A DNA stretch of 64,000 nt from CAYFKJ01 sp964343605 (GTDB lineage: Bacteria; Pseudomonadota; Alphaproteobacteria; UBA2966): contig CAYFKJ010000005.1 of assembly GCA_964343605.1 (NCBI GenBank), positions 372,001 to 436,000 of the forward strand, read 5' to 3'. Below are positions 8,014-16,848 of this stretch, piece after piece. A program made the translations under genes and the position numbers. The number at the start of each line of letters is the position of its first letter. Within the stretch, counting starts at the first letter, position 1. The notes under the pieces are model-generated. The model made no database searches and was not told where the DNA came from. It saw only the letters and a list, made by a program, of their open reading frames with translations.

Positions 8014-9434
8014 GGGCGCCGCTCCGTGTAGCGCTCCACCAGGGGTACCATCCAGCCCGGCAGGCCCGAGGCGGTCGCGTAGAAATTCAGGGCGAACTTG
8101 TCGACCAGACTGTCCAGGCGCCTTTGCAATTCGGGAATGCGGTCGGCGTCATAGACGAATGCTTCCGGGGCATCGGCCGCCACCGCCAGCACGCCGTCCG
8201 CCAGGTCGGCGGCTTCCTGCATGACATTGCGTACGTCGTTGACGCCGCTGAGGACGCCCAGCAGGCCGCTGCGTTCCTCCACGAGATCGATGATGCGCGA
8301 TTCGAGTTCCCCCCAGGCGGCTGCTTCGACGGCTTTCACGGGCAACATGCGGTCCAACTGGTCGATCTTCGCCCTCAACTCCCGCCTTTCCCGCCGGGCG
8401 CTGTTCAACAAGTGGTTGTCGTTGCTCATGCCGATGCGCAGGCTGCTGATTTCACTCCTGATATCGAAGATATCGCGTCCGATGGCGTCCGCCCGGCGTC
8501 GCTCCGCCGCCACGTCCTCCTCGACGACATTTGCATGGCTATTCGCCAGCCTCGCCTGCTCCAGCAGCGATCCGGCTTCGTCGAAGCGGAGCGAAATGGA
8601 CGAGGCGTTGGCGCGGGTGGCGGTGAACGCCGGAACCGCCGCGGCGGCCAGCCGGACGGGTTCGGGCTTTGCCAGCCTCGCCGGCTCGGCGAACCGGATC
8701 TCCTTGCGCTCGGAACTGCCCGAGGCATGCCCCGGGCCGTACATAGTGGTTCCGGGCCGCGGCGGGCGTCGGAAACTGCTGGGTGGCGGCAGGTCCTCGC
8801 CAAGCTTGACCGCGGCCCGATAGAACCGGGAGCGGGCTTCGGCGCTTACACGTTCGAGGTTCTTCGTCTGTGCCTCCGCCTTTTCGACCATCGGTCTGAT
8901 TTCGCCGGCCCGGCCGTCGGCTGCGGTGGCGGTGCCGTGAGTATTGCTGCGGGCATCCCGGTGACGGGTCAGATCATTCCTCAACTGGCTGCGCACGTCC
9001 GCCCACTGCCGTGTCACCATACGCCAGTTCTTGAGATCGTCCTTGGCCGACCACCAGCGGGCTTGCTGATAATTGTACTTGGCGTGGGCCGCGAACAGCG
9101 TGTCGTCGGCGGCCCTCGCGAGGGAATGGAAGTCATGGACGCCGGAAAGCGTAGGTTCCGGTCCCAATCCGTAAGGCTGCATGTTGAGCAGCCGGTTGAT
9201 CCTGTCCGCCGCCGTTTGCAGCAATCCCTGGCTCGGCCGGCTCGGCACATAGGTGCCGGTGGTCGTATTGTTGTCGTTTCTCGGCGGCGGACCGCCGCCT
9301 TCGGCGCACGGGACGGCGACATTGTGGCTTGACCCGCCTGCCCCGGCGACGCACCCCGCTTCGGTCGGATGGGGCGCCCCGATCATCAACATGGTGAGCA
9401 GGCAGGCTTTGCCGATCCAGAATGTCGTTTTCAT
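8004..9434 (-). CDS. Hypothetical exported coiled-coil protein
   Basis: This 476-residue protein is first in the leftward trio. It has a clear signal peptide (about residues 1-26, with the hydrophobic core ACLLTMLMIGAP and a cleavage-like PTEA-GC). The cysteine right after the signal could be a lipidation site, but the lipobox is poor. Most of the rest is predicted helical and coiled, with many heptad-like Leu/Ala/Arg/Glu stretches (for example 300-360), and a Pro/Arg-rich patch around 215-235. No enzyme motif is visible. The periplasmic location and the overlap with the membrane protein gene suggest a periplasmic partner or scaffold. Function unknown. Confidence 0.75.
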   Translation of the reverse strand: MKTTFWIGKACLLTMLMIGAPHPTEAGCVAGAGGSSHNVAVPCAEGGGPPPRNDNNTTTGTYVPSRPSQGLLQTAADRINRLLNMQPYGLGPEPTLSGVHDFHSLARAADDTLFAAHAKYNYQQARWWSAKDDLKNWRMVTRQWADVRSQLRNDLTRHRDARSNTHGTATAADGRAGEIRPMVEKAEAQTKNLERVSAEARSRFYRAAVKLGEDLPPPSSFRRPPRPGTTMYGPGHASGSSERKEIRFAEPARLAKPEPVRLAAAAVPAFTATRANASSISLRFDEAGSLLEQARLANSHANVVEEDVAAERRRADAIGRDIFDIRSEISSLRIGMSNDNHLLNSARRERRELRAKIDQLDRMLPVKAVEAAAWGELESRIIDLVEERSGLLGVLSGVNDVRNVMQEAADLADGVLAVAADAPEAFVYDADRIPELQRRLDSLVDKFALNFYATASGLPGWMVPLVERYTERRPWQ

Positions 9435-9580
9435 CCCGCGCCCTTTCGGCCGTGAGCTGATCTCCAGTTTAACATGTCGGCGTCCTCTTTTGGGCCTTGC
9501 GGCCTCATCACGCCATGCGGTTTTTCTCGCGGGTTTGATCCGCTATGTTTGGCATTGGTCGATGCCAGGAAAGCGATGCG

Positions 9581-10966
9581 ATGTCACGCTACGATGAAGT
9601 CGACAAACTCTTGCGCGAAGGGATGCGGTGCGGCGGGGAGGGTGAGCGCCGAGCCGCAAAGCGCGCTTTTTCCGAAGCCATCGATATCGTCAAGCGCGCC
9701 GCCACGACGGGTACCGTTGACGGTCAGTTGGCGCTTTCCTCGGATCTCCAGGAAATTGCCGACGCCCAGGCTCGGGCAGGCTTGTGGCGACCGGCGCAAA
9801 AGTCTTTCGTGGCGGCCCGGAAGGCGGCCAAAAAAGCGCCCAACGTGGTAACCCGCCGGCTTGAGCGGGCGCGGGCGATCGACCAGGTGGGCGAGGCGGA
9901 AGTCGTGGCGATGATGGCGGCTTCCGAACCGCGGGCCGCCAGGGGAGCGGCAAAGCGGATTGCCGATGCCAACGTGAAAACGAAGGCGTGGCTGGCGGCA
10001 GGCGAGGACAGGGCCAAGGCGGGTGCCTTGGACGACGCCCGAACGGCCTTCGCCGAGGCCCGTGCCACCGCTGCGAATCTCCCGGACGACGGCTCCCGGA
10101 ATTATTGGTTGGACGAAGCCGGCCGCCTGGAGACAAAAGCCATGGCCAAGGCGGCGCGGTCAGGCGGCAAGGCCAAGGGCGGGAAGAAAGCGCGGGCGCT
10201 GGGCGATACGGCCAAACTGGCGGAGAAAGCGGCCGAGGGCAACGCCCGGGCGATCAAAGCGATGACGGAAGCCGTGCGTGACGGCGGTGCCGACGAAGCC
10301 CGGATCGCGGCCCGCGCCCTGGCCGACGTGTGTTTTCTGGATGACGTCGATTCCAGCGACACATTGCCCGGGCTGCTCGCGGCCTTCACCCACCGCGACG
10401 AGGAAACCCGGGAAATTGCCGCCCAGGCTCTCGAATCCCTGATGCTGATTGCCTCGGTCAGCGGGCTATCGGGCGACGTGGACAGCACTGATTTGTCGGT
10501 CCGACTATCGGAGCGTCTCTCCGACCCGGCGCCGAGAATTCGAGCCTTGAGCGCTAACGCCCTTGGTTGGCTGGGGAACTCGCGTTCCCTGCCGGCGCTG
10601 GTGGATGCTCTCAAAGCGCCCGGTCTGGCGTCCCGCCTGTTTTCCAAGGACGGCGCCGGCGAGGCCCGCGCCGCCGCGGCCCGGGCGCTGGGCGCCTTGG
10701 GAGAGGACGGCCGGGATGGCGTTCCCGCCTTGATGAACTCCGTCAAATCCGATCCCTTCGGCGATACCCGCAGGGCCGCCATGCAGGCGCTCGACAGGAT
10801 CGGCGACACCCGCGCCCTGGCTCTCGCAGCCGGTCTCTTGGACGATCCCGTTTGCGGTTACGAAGCCCGCTCCCTGATCGTCAATTTCCGCGACCGGGGC
10901 CTTGTGGACGAACAGCAAATGGCGAAACTGCATCACGGCCTGGGCGACGAAGCCTTCGACGATTGA
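9581..10966 (+). CDS. HEAT-repeat protein
   Basis: This 461-residue soluble protein is built from helical repeats. The first 200 residues are Ala/Arg/Lys/Glu-rich helices with a tetratricopeptide-like spacing. Residues about 225-461 contain HEAT-type repeats, for example around DEARIAARALADV, EETREIAAQALESL, PRIRALSANALGWLGN, EARAAAARALGALGED and DTRRAAMQALDRIGD. Such proteins act as scaffolds. A short basic linker (SGGKAKGGKKARAL, about 197-212) joins the halves. The ATG at 9581 has AGGA at 9567-9570; an upstream in-frame ATG at 9545 has no such site. It is transcribed away from the exported-protein gene, with a 146-base divergent spacer. Partner unknown. Confidence 0.8.
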   Translation: MSRYDEVDKLLREGMRCGGEGERRAAKRAFSEAIDIVKRAATTGTVDGQLALSSDLQEIADAQARAGLWRPAQKSFVAARKAAKKAPNVVTRRLERARAIDQVGEAEVVAMMAASEPRAARGAAKRIADANVKTKAWLAAGEDRAKAGALDDARTAFAEARATAANLPDDGSRNYWLDEAGRLETKAMAKAARSGGKAKGGKKARALGDTAKLAEKAAEGNARAIKAMTEAVRDGGADEARIAARALADVCFLDDVDSSDTLPGLLAAFTHRDEETREIAAQALESLMLIASVSGLSGDVDSTDLSVRLSERLSDPAPRIRALSANALGWLGNSRSLPALVDALKAPGLASRLFSKDGAGEARAAAARALGALGEDGRDGVPALMNSVKSDPFGDTRRAAMQALDRIGDTRALALAAGLLDDPVCGYEARSLIVNFRDRGLVDEQQMAKLHHGLGDEAFDD

Positions 10967-10996
10967 CAAGCCAGGCCGGAAAGCGCTTTGCCCGCT

Positions 10997-11953
10997 TCAT
11001 TCACGCTGGGCATCTGCCGGCGGTTGCCAATCGGTCTGACGGCGGAAGGCGACGCAGAGCACGGACACCAGCACGGCGGTGAACAGGAAAGCCAGCACCA
11101 GTTGGGCGGCTGCGAGTGGGATCATCCATTGACCCAAGGGATTGTCCCAGGCGCTTTGGCCGCTGCGGGCGATGATGGGTTCCATCATCATGACCAGCTC
11201 GCGGGCAAAGCGGTCGGCCACGCCCAAGGGAATGGAGGCCAGGAAAGTGGCCCAGAAGATCCGCCAGCCCGATCCCTTGGTTTCGCCCCACGATTGGCGG
11301 AAACCGGTCCGCCGTTCCACCGACACCGAGGGAAAGATGAACGAAAAGCGGATGCCCAGCCAAATACCGATGACGGTCAAGCCGGCGACGACGACCAGCA
11401 TCTGCGGCGGCAGTTTGAGCATGTCGCCGCCGTGGTAAAGCAGCGGCACCCGGGCCGCCAGCAGCGGAATGGCCAGGAGGGCCGCGTAGATCATGAAACG
11501 GATTTCGCGGGCGCCGAGATGGAACTGGAAGGGCCTGGTCGAATCGCGATGCCCAAGTAGGGCATAGCGGTGCCAAGCGACCGAAAACACCACCCAGAAC
11601 AGCCAGCGGAAGGGTTCTTCGATAACGATGCGCCAGCGCGAACTGAGACCCCAGCCGTGGACGATTTCCCAGCCCAATACCTGCACCAGATAAGTCGCCA
11701 TTATCGGTATGGCGGCAATGGCGACGAATTGGCCGAAACGGCGGAATACGATGGCGTAGGCGCGTGCAATAGTGCGCCAGACAGGCAGTTTTCCCGTGCG
11801 GGCATAAAGATCGTCCGCAATATCGTGCGCGAGCTGGGGAGTATGCGCGCCGGCCCGCCCTTCAAGTTCGCTTTCGGTTCCGGCCACTTTGGGAGATTCC
11901 TCTGGGCTAACCCGGCAATTCCTACCGTGCGCGTCGGGTGATTCCTGCCGCAC
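10997..11953 (-). CDS. Hypothetical polytopic membrane protein
   Basis: This protein of up to 318 residues is not recognised. The N-terminal 60 residues are polar. About six hydrophobic segments follow (IPIMATYLVQVLG, FRWLFWVVFSVAW, FMIYAALLAIPLLAA, MLVVVAGLTVIGIWLG, then two after residue 240, the last being LAFLFTAVLVSVLCV), with a short polar tail. No transport or enzyme motif is seen. The start is uncertain. The far ATG at 11953 gives the 318-residue form; an in-frame GTG at 11887 with GAGGA about 10 bases upstream gives 296 residues. It converges with the HEAT gene (30-base gap). Confidence 0.75.
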   Translation of the reverse strand: MRQESPDAHGRNCRVSPEESPKVAGTESELEGRAGAHTPQLAHDIADDLYARTGKLPVWRTIARAYAIVFRRFGQFVAIAAIPIMATYLVQVLGWEIVHGWGLSSRWRIVIEEPFRWLFWVVFSVAWHRYALLGHRDSTRPFQFHLGAREIRFMIYAALLAIPLLAARVPLLYHGGDMLKLPPQMLVVVAGLTVIGIWLGIRFSFIFPSVSVERRTGFRQSWGETKGSGWRIFWATFLASIPLGVADRFARELVMMMEPIIARSGQSAWDNPLGQWMIPLAAAQLVLAFLFTAVLVSVLCVAFRRQTDWQPPADAQRE

Positions 11954-12102
11954 AAACGGCGTTTCCGCCGATCATAGGCTGTTTTTCTTTCAAAATCAGC
12001 TAGTTGTCGGATGTGTATGAATACCCTCTTGCTTGGCACGGCGCTTGCGAAGTTACGGATAGAACGCCGTCAAACATGGCGGCTAGGCAAGTGGAGAGTG
12101 TG

Positions 12103-12312
12103 ATGAAGGTTATGTTCGAAAACAGTACCGACTACCGCGATTTCCTGGGCGCCGAATTCGATGATATCGCCGGGTCCACAACGGATCGGGAATTGCGTTT
12201 CAGCCGCGGCAAACAATTCGTCGAGGACGTTTGCAACGATCTCGATCTCGACTTGGATGACGGTTGGATTGAAGGCGAAGAACTGCAGGCTCTCGGTCTG
12301 ATCCGCCACTAG
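12103..12312 (+). CDS. Small acidic hypothetical protein (69 aa)
   Basis: The ATG at 12103 follows GGAG (12093-12096) at a good distance and gives a 69-residue, strongly acidic protein beginning MKVMFENSTDYRDFLGAEFD. An Asp-rich segment (CNDLDLDLDDGWIEGEEL) lies near residues 45-62. No signal, membrane segment or known domain is seen. The open frame runs upstream to 12004 but without a ribosome-binding site. It is a lone gene between a leftward membrane protein and a leftward response regulator, with a 149-base upstream spacer. A regulatory or stress role is only a guess. It looks real because of the start signal and codon use. Confidence 0.6.
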   Translation: MKVMFENSTDYRDFLGAEFDDIAGSTTDRELRFSRGKQFVEDVCNDLDLDLDDGWIEGEELQALGLIRH

Positions 12313-12353
12313 GGAGCCCGCCCCTTAAGGGCAGACCTTTACGTCGCGGCCTG

Positions 12354-12752
12354 CTAGAGCAGGGACAGCCAGTATTCGACGCGGGTCGAAAGCACGTCTG
12401 AATCGATCGGTTTGGAAAGGTATTCCGTCCCGCCGGCGGCGATGGCGTCGGCCAGGCTTTCACGGGCGTCGTTTCCGGTCAGGAACAAGACGGGGATGGC
12501 AATGTTGGGATGTTCGGCGCGCAGCCGCCGGCAGGTCTCGAAGCCGTCCATCTCGGGCATGTTGATGTCCAGCAGCAACACGTCCGGATTTACGTCATCA
12601 ATGATTTCCAGGCACTCACGGCCATTGCGGGCGCCCACGAAGTTGTAGCCCCGCTCCTTCATGATTGCCCCAATGAAAACGATCATCGATTGATCGTCGT
12701 CCACAGCCATGATGGTCTTACCCGATCCGGCCGCAGGATCACTCGCTACCAA
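12354..12752 (-). CDS. Single-domain response regulator (CheY-like)
   Basis: This 132-residue cytoplasmic protein is a stand-alone receiver domain. The acidic pocket is in IMAVDDDQSM, the phospho-acceptor aspartate in DVLLLDINMPEMDGFE (about residue 60), the switch threonine in LFLTGN and the conserved lysine in YLSKPID. There is no output domain, so it acts by protein contact, as CheY or DivK types do. No histidine kinase is nearby in the window, so the partner is unknown. The gene is 94 bases downstream of iorB on the same strand. Whether it shares that transcript is unclear. Confidence 0.9.
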   Translation of the reverse strand: MVASDPAAGSGKTIMAVDDDQSMIVFIGAIMKERGYNFVGARNGRECLEIIDDVNPDVLLLDINMPEMDGFETCRRLRAEHPNIAIPVLFLTGNDARESLADAIAAGGTEYLSKPIDSDVLSTRVEYWLSLL

Positions 12753-12846
12753 ATAATTACCCTCCCGCGCCCCCTCAGATCGCCGGTTGGCATTTCGTCG
12801 TCATCTTAGACGGAATATTCGAAGTATTCCAACTTGATCTTCCGTG

Positions 12847-14409
12847 CTACTCCGCCGCCCTGCGGGGGATTTGCGGTTGCAGGCCAAGCTGCGCCGCCAG
12901 GCTCAGACCGTCGGCGTCGGCCAGCGCGGATTCCCGTGCGTCCGCAATGCGCTCCGCCAGATCGGGCGCCGGATGCTCAAGGCCGGGCTCAACGAGTTCG
13001 TCGAAAATTTTGGTTAAATTATCGACGCCGCGACGGTGGGTCTCGCCATAGCCTTTGACCAGCCGGGCGCAATCGATTACTTCGCGCGCCAGTTGCCGGT
13101 CGCCCGGAACGGCGGCCTTGACGGAGGCAAGCCAGCGTTCGATCAGTGCCTGTTCGGCGGCGTAGCGGTGGCCGCGCCGTCGCCAACCCTTCATCCTGGC
13201 GACGGTTCGCAGGAGAGTGTATCCCAAGGCGCCGCTGGTCTTTACGTGCAGCCCGATGTTGAAGGCGTCGAGCTTGCCACGCTTTCCCGCCCAGGCGAGC
13301 AGCGGCCGGGAAATGAAACCCGGCAGGATCGAACACATCTCCTCCAGGCCCGGCTTGAGATAGTCGATAATCACCACCGGTTCGTTCTCGCCGGCGCCGG
13401 CCTCCTCGCGGATTCGCGCCAGGCGTTCCGGGCGCGTTTTCAGATCGGCGACCCGCACGACGTCCTCGAAGGCCATCCAGTGGGCCAGAGCCTTGGCTGC
13501 CGATACCGTCAGGTCGAATCCGTGCGCCTCGCCGCCGTTTTCGCCGTCCAGCCTCCGCACCGCGTCGAGGCGGTCAAGAAACAGGCCGGCGTAAGCGGCA
13601 TCCTGGTAGTCGATCAGCCGGGCCACGCCTTCCCTCACCATGGCCAGCGCCGTTCCCGGATACTCGCGGTCGACGCGCTCCGCCAAGGCACCGGCATCGA
13701 GCTCTGCCGGCTCATGACGGGTGGCGGGTTCACTGACCTCCGGCTCCGGTGTGCCGGATGAGGCAAGGTCGAAGCCGGCGGCAAATCCCTTGAGATTGGC
13801 CTCAACGGCAATGCCGCCGTCGCGGATGGTGTCTTCCAGGGTTTCCCGCGACATGGGCAGACGGCCCGAACCCGCCATCGCGCCCAGCAGCACCGCGTTG
13901 ATGATGCTGCCCGAACGTCTGGCGACCTCGCCCATGTCGAACAGGATGCCGCTCAGCGCCATTTCCTGGGCGGCGGCGATTACGCGCTTGGCGTCGAATC
14001 GGCCATCGCCTAAGTGCATTTTCTCCAGCGTGGCGTATATCCGGTGGGTCGAGGCGATCAGGGTGGTGCGATCCGGCGTGATAAAGCCGTTCTGCATGGC
14101 GCGGCCGGCCTCCAGCAGTTCCGATGCCGCCATGATGTCAATGCCGCCGGGGCTGGGCAGCAGCGTGAGGACCGGCCGTCTGTCGCCAAGCACGTCCGCC
14201 GGGACCGGATAAATTTCGACGAAATAGGTTGTGGCGCCGGTTCGCTGGGCGACACCGGGGATGGAGGTGCTTTGGGCGATGTAGTTTTCACGCTCCGCCG
14301 CCGCCACCAGCCAGTTGGTGAGGACGCCGCCGCCTTCGCCGCCCAACGCCGCGATCAGAATGCTGACGGGCCGCTGGGGCAGATCGGCACTTTGGATTTG
14401 ATCGCTCAT
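12847..14409 (-). CDS. iorB: Indolepyruvate oxidoreductase subunit beta (long alphaproteobacterial form)
   Basis: This 520-residue protein is the beta subunit of indolepyruvate (aryl pyruvate) oxidoreductase, which turns arylpyruvates from aromatic amino acid breakdown into aryl-acetyl-CoA. The N-terminal 200 residues are the gamma-type domain of 2-oxoacid oxidoreductases (ALGGEGGGVLTNWLVAA, PGVAQRTGATTYFVEI). The C-terminal 300 residues are the extra domain of the long bacterial form, much larger than the archaeal beta subunit of about 200 residues. The start overlaps the iorA stop by four bases (ATGA), so synthesis of the two subunits is coupled. Electron acceptor is probably ferredoxin. 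Confidence 0.9.
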   Translation of the reverse strand: MSDQIQSADLPQRPVSILIAALGGEGGGVLTNWLVAAAERENYIAQSTSIPGVAQRTGATTYFVEIYPVPADVLGDRRPVLTLLPSPGGIDIMAASELLEAGRAMQNGFITPDRTTLIASTHRIYATLEKMHLGDGRFDAKRVIAAAQEMALSGILFDMGEVARRSGSIINAVLLGAMAGSGRLPMSRETLEDTIRDGGIAVEANLKGFAAGFDLASSGTPEPEVSEPATRHEPAELDAGALAERVDREYPGTALAMVREGVARLIDYQDAAYAGLFLDRLDAVRRLDGENGGEAHGFDLTVSAAKALAHWMAFEDVVRVADLKTRPERLARIREEAGAGENEPVVIIDYLKPGLEEMCSILPGFISRPLLAWAGKRGKLDAFNIGLHVKTSGALGYTLLRTVARMKGWRRRGHRYAAEQALIERWLASVKAAVPGDRQLAREVIDCARLVKGYGETHRRGVDNLTKIFDELVEPGLEHPAPDLAERIADARESALADADGLSLAAQLGLQPQIPRRAAE

Positions 14410-16571
14410 GCCGCTTCACCTGAGCGGTTGACTGGCCCAGCCCCGTTTCGGTCCGCGCCGAACCAGCCCAGCACATGCTGGTGGACGTTTTCGGCGAACT
14501 TGTCGAAGGCGGTTGGATTCTGCACGACCTCGGCACGGTAGAAGGAGGGGCACAAGGTGGCCGCGTGGGCGTTTTCGCCGCACAGGCCGCAGCCGACGCA
14601 GCCCTGGTTGACCTGCGCCACGGGATCAGGCTTGAGCGGATCGCCGCTCGGCTGGATGGTGAGCGAGGGGCAGCCCGAAAGGCGGACGCAGCTGTGATCG
14701 CCGGTGCAGACGTCCTCGTCGACGCCGAAGCGCTTTCGTACGACTCGCTTTCCTTCCGATACCGCCTTGCGGTCGGCGGGCTTCTTCTTGCGCTGGACGG
14801 CCAGCATGCACTCGCCGTCCGCAATAATTACCTTCAGACCGCCCTGTTTGGTGGTCATGGCCTCGTGCAGCGTTTTCTTCATCTCCGAGACATGGTAGGT
14901 GCGTACCCGCTTCAGCCACTTGACGCCTACGCCTTTCAGCGCTTCGACGATGTTCTGCCCGGTCGGCTCAAGCCGCGCGTTGGTACCGGTTGAGGGAATG
15001 TGTTGGGCGCCGGTAGCGGACGTGTAGCCGTTGTTGAAAATCACCAGGATCGAATCGTCGCGATTGAAAATGGCGTTCGACACGCCGCTGTTTAGGCCGT
15101 TGTGCCAGAAGCCGCCGTCCCCCATGACGCTGACGACCCGGTTGCCCATGGCCGGGGCGACGCCGGTCGACGCCGACAATCCGAGACCGTAGCCCAGGAC
15201 CGAATTGCCGATGCTGAACGGCGGCAAGGTCGAGAACGTATGGCAGCCGATATCGGAAGAGACATGGAAGGGGCCGGTTTCCTTCTGCACCAGCTTCATG
15301 GCGGTAAACACCGGACGCTCCGGGCAGCCGACGCAGAAGCCGGGCGGACGGGCGGGCACGGGGCCGCCCAGCAGTTCGGCGGCGCGCGCCTTGTGGCCAC
15401 CGATGCGGTCCGCGGCCTCGCTTATGGTGCCGGTATCGACACCGGCGGGCAGACTGCCTTCGAGGAACTTGGTCAAGCCTTGCAACAGCGTCTCTGCCGT
15501 GTATTCGCCCGCCATGGGCAGGACATCCTTGCCGACCAGCGTCGTGTTGATGTCGGCCTTGCGAAGGAAGGCGTGGGCGGCCTGCTCGATGTAGTCGGGT
15601 TGACCCTCCTCGACGATCAACACCGCCCGCTTGCCGGCGCAGAATTCGGTAAATTCGCTGTCGATCAGCGGGTAGGTCACGTTGAGCACATAGATCGGCA
15701 CGCGGCTCTCGCCGAACACGTCCGCCAGTCCCAGCTGCTGCAGGGCGCGGATCACGCCGTTGTAGTGGCCGCCCTGGACGATGATGCCGATGTCGTCGTG
15801 CTGGCCCGCGAACACTTCGTTCAGCTTGTGCCGGCGGATGTAGTCGATTGCGGCCGGCAGACGCTGCTCGATCTTGTGTTTTTCCTGGGCGTAGGTCGAG
15901 GGCGGCAGGCAGATACGTTCGAAGTCGAAATCCGGGTTCTCCATCACCTGGCGGCGGGAGAACTGGGGCGGCACGTTGTCCTTGGCCGCAAAACTGCCGT
16001 GGACGTGGCAGGCACGGATGCGCAGTTCCAGCATGACCGGCGTATTGCTGGCTTCCGAAAGCTCGAAGCCCCGCTCCACCATATCGACGATCATCGGCAG
16101 GTTGGGACGCGGGTCCAGCAACCACATCTGCGATTTCATGGCGAAGGCGTGACTGCGCTCCTGGATGATGGAGGAACCCTCGCCGTAGTCTTCGCCGATG
16201 ATGACCAGGGCGCCGCCCTTGACGCCGGCAGAGGAAAGGTTCGACAGGGCGTCGGAGGCGACATTGGTGCCCACGGTGGACTTCCAGGTGGCGGCGCCGC
16301 GCAAGGGGTAGTTGATCGAAGCCCCCAGCATGGCTGCGGCGCCCGCTTCGTTGCCGCAGGTTTCGAGATGCACCCCCAACTCGTCCAGTGTCTCCTGGGC
16401 ATCGGCCAAGACGTCCATGAGATGGGAAATCGGCGCGCCCTGGTAGCCGCCGACGTAGGATACGCCGGATTGCAGCAGCGCCTTGGTGACGGCGAGAATG
16501 CCCTCGCCATGGAAGGTATCTCCCTCTCCCAGTTTCAGGGATTGAACCTCTTTCTTGAAAGAACGTTCCAT
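14406..16571 (-). CDS. iorA: Indolepyruvate ferredoxin oxidoreductase subunit alpha
   Basis: This 721-residue protein is the catalytic subunit, with thiamine pyrophosphate and iron-sulfur clusters. Its order is: N-terminal pyrimidine-binding domain (GYQGAPISHLMDVLADA, near 45), transketolase-C-like domain, pyrophosphate-binding domain (GDGGFWHNGLNSGVSNAIF, about 510), and a C-terminal ferredoxin-type domain with CTGDHSCVRLSGC and CVGCGLCGENAH. The interior domain also has CVGCPERP. I chose the ATG at 16571 (MERSFKKEVQSLKLGEG), which has GGAG about 12 bases upstream. The longer reading to 16646 would run over a palindromic operator-like site. The enzyme acts in phenylalanine, tyrosine and tryptophan catabolism. 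Confidence 0.92.
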   Translation of the reverse strand: MERSFKKEVQSLKLGEGDTFHGEGILAVTKALLQSGVSYVGGYQGAPISHLMDVLADAQETLDELGVHLETCGNEAGAAAMLGASINYPLRGAATWKSTVGTNVASDALSNLSSAGVKGGALVIIGEDYGEGSSIIQERSHAFAMKSQMWLLDPRPNLPMIVDMVERGFELSEASNTPVMLELRIRACHVHGSFAAKDNVPPQFSRRQVMENPDFDFERICLPPSTYAQEKHKIEQRLPAAIDYIRRHKLNEVFAGQHDDIGIIVQGGHYNGVIRALQQLGLADVFGESRVPIYVLNVTYPLIDSEFTEFCAGKRAVLIVEEGQPDYIEQAAHAFLRKADINTTLVGKDVLPMAGEYTAETLLQGLTKFLEGSLPAGVDTGTISEAADRIGGHKARAAELLGGPVPARPPGFCVGCPERPVFTAMKLVQKETGPFHVSSDIGCHTFSTLPPFSIGNSVLGYGLGLSASTGVAPAMGNRVVSVMGDGGFWHNGLNSGVSNAIFNRDDSILVIFNNGYTSATGAQHIPSTGTNARLEPTGQNIVEALKGVGVKWLKRVRTYHVSEMKKTLHEAMTTKQGGLKVIIADGECMLAVQRKKKPADRKAVSEGKRVVRKRFGVDEDVCTGDHSCVRLSGCPSLTIQPSGDPLKPDPVAQVNQGCVGCGLCGENAHAATLCPSFYRAEVVQNPTAFDKFAENVHQHVLGWFGADRNGAGPVNRSGEAA

Positions 16572-16625
16572 TCCGCGCCTGCTCCACCAGTCAAGCCGCC
16601 GGACCCGCCGGCAAAATTCGTTAAT

Positions 16626-16648
16626 AATTGTTGGCCTACCCAACAATT
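16626..16648. promoter_or_regulatory. Palindrome upstream of iorA, candidate repressor operator
   Basis: A perfect 9-base inverted repeat (AATTGTTGG, 5-base spacer, CCAACAATT) sits 55-77 bases upstream of the iorA start, in a locally AT-rich stretch. Half-sites of this TTGTTGG/CCAACAA style are common for MarR-type dimeric repressors. The rest of the 277-base spacer 16572-16848 shows no gene. Confidence 0.5.
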
Positions 16649-16848
16649 TCTGGATATTACCGCCCTCGCGGCCGCGTCTCCAGAAAAATCCATTATAGAA
16701 TCATTTTAATTTATGAAAATGACGCAGGCGTTGCACTTGCAAAACGGCATGGAAGCGGAGAAACTCCATCCACTTGGCATGAAATGGGACCAGGTGCAGT
16801 TAGTCGAAACTCAGCATAAGCGCCGCGGCCGCCGTGGGAGGGGAGACC

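Noticed and set aside
14406..16646. Longer iorA start at 16646
   Set aside because: It would place the operator-like palindrome inside the coding region and adds residues without homology; the ATG at 16571 has a better site.
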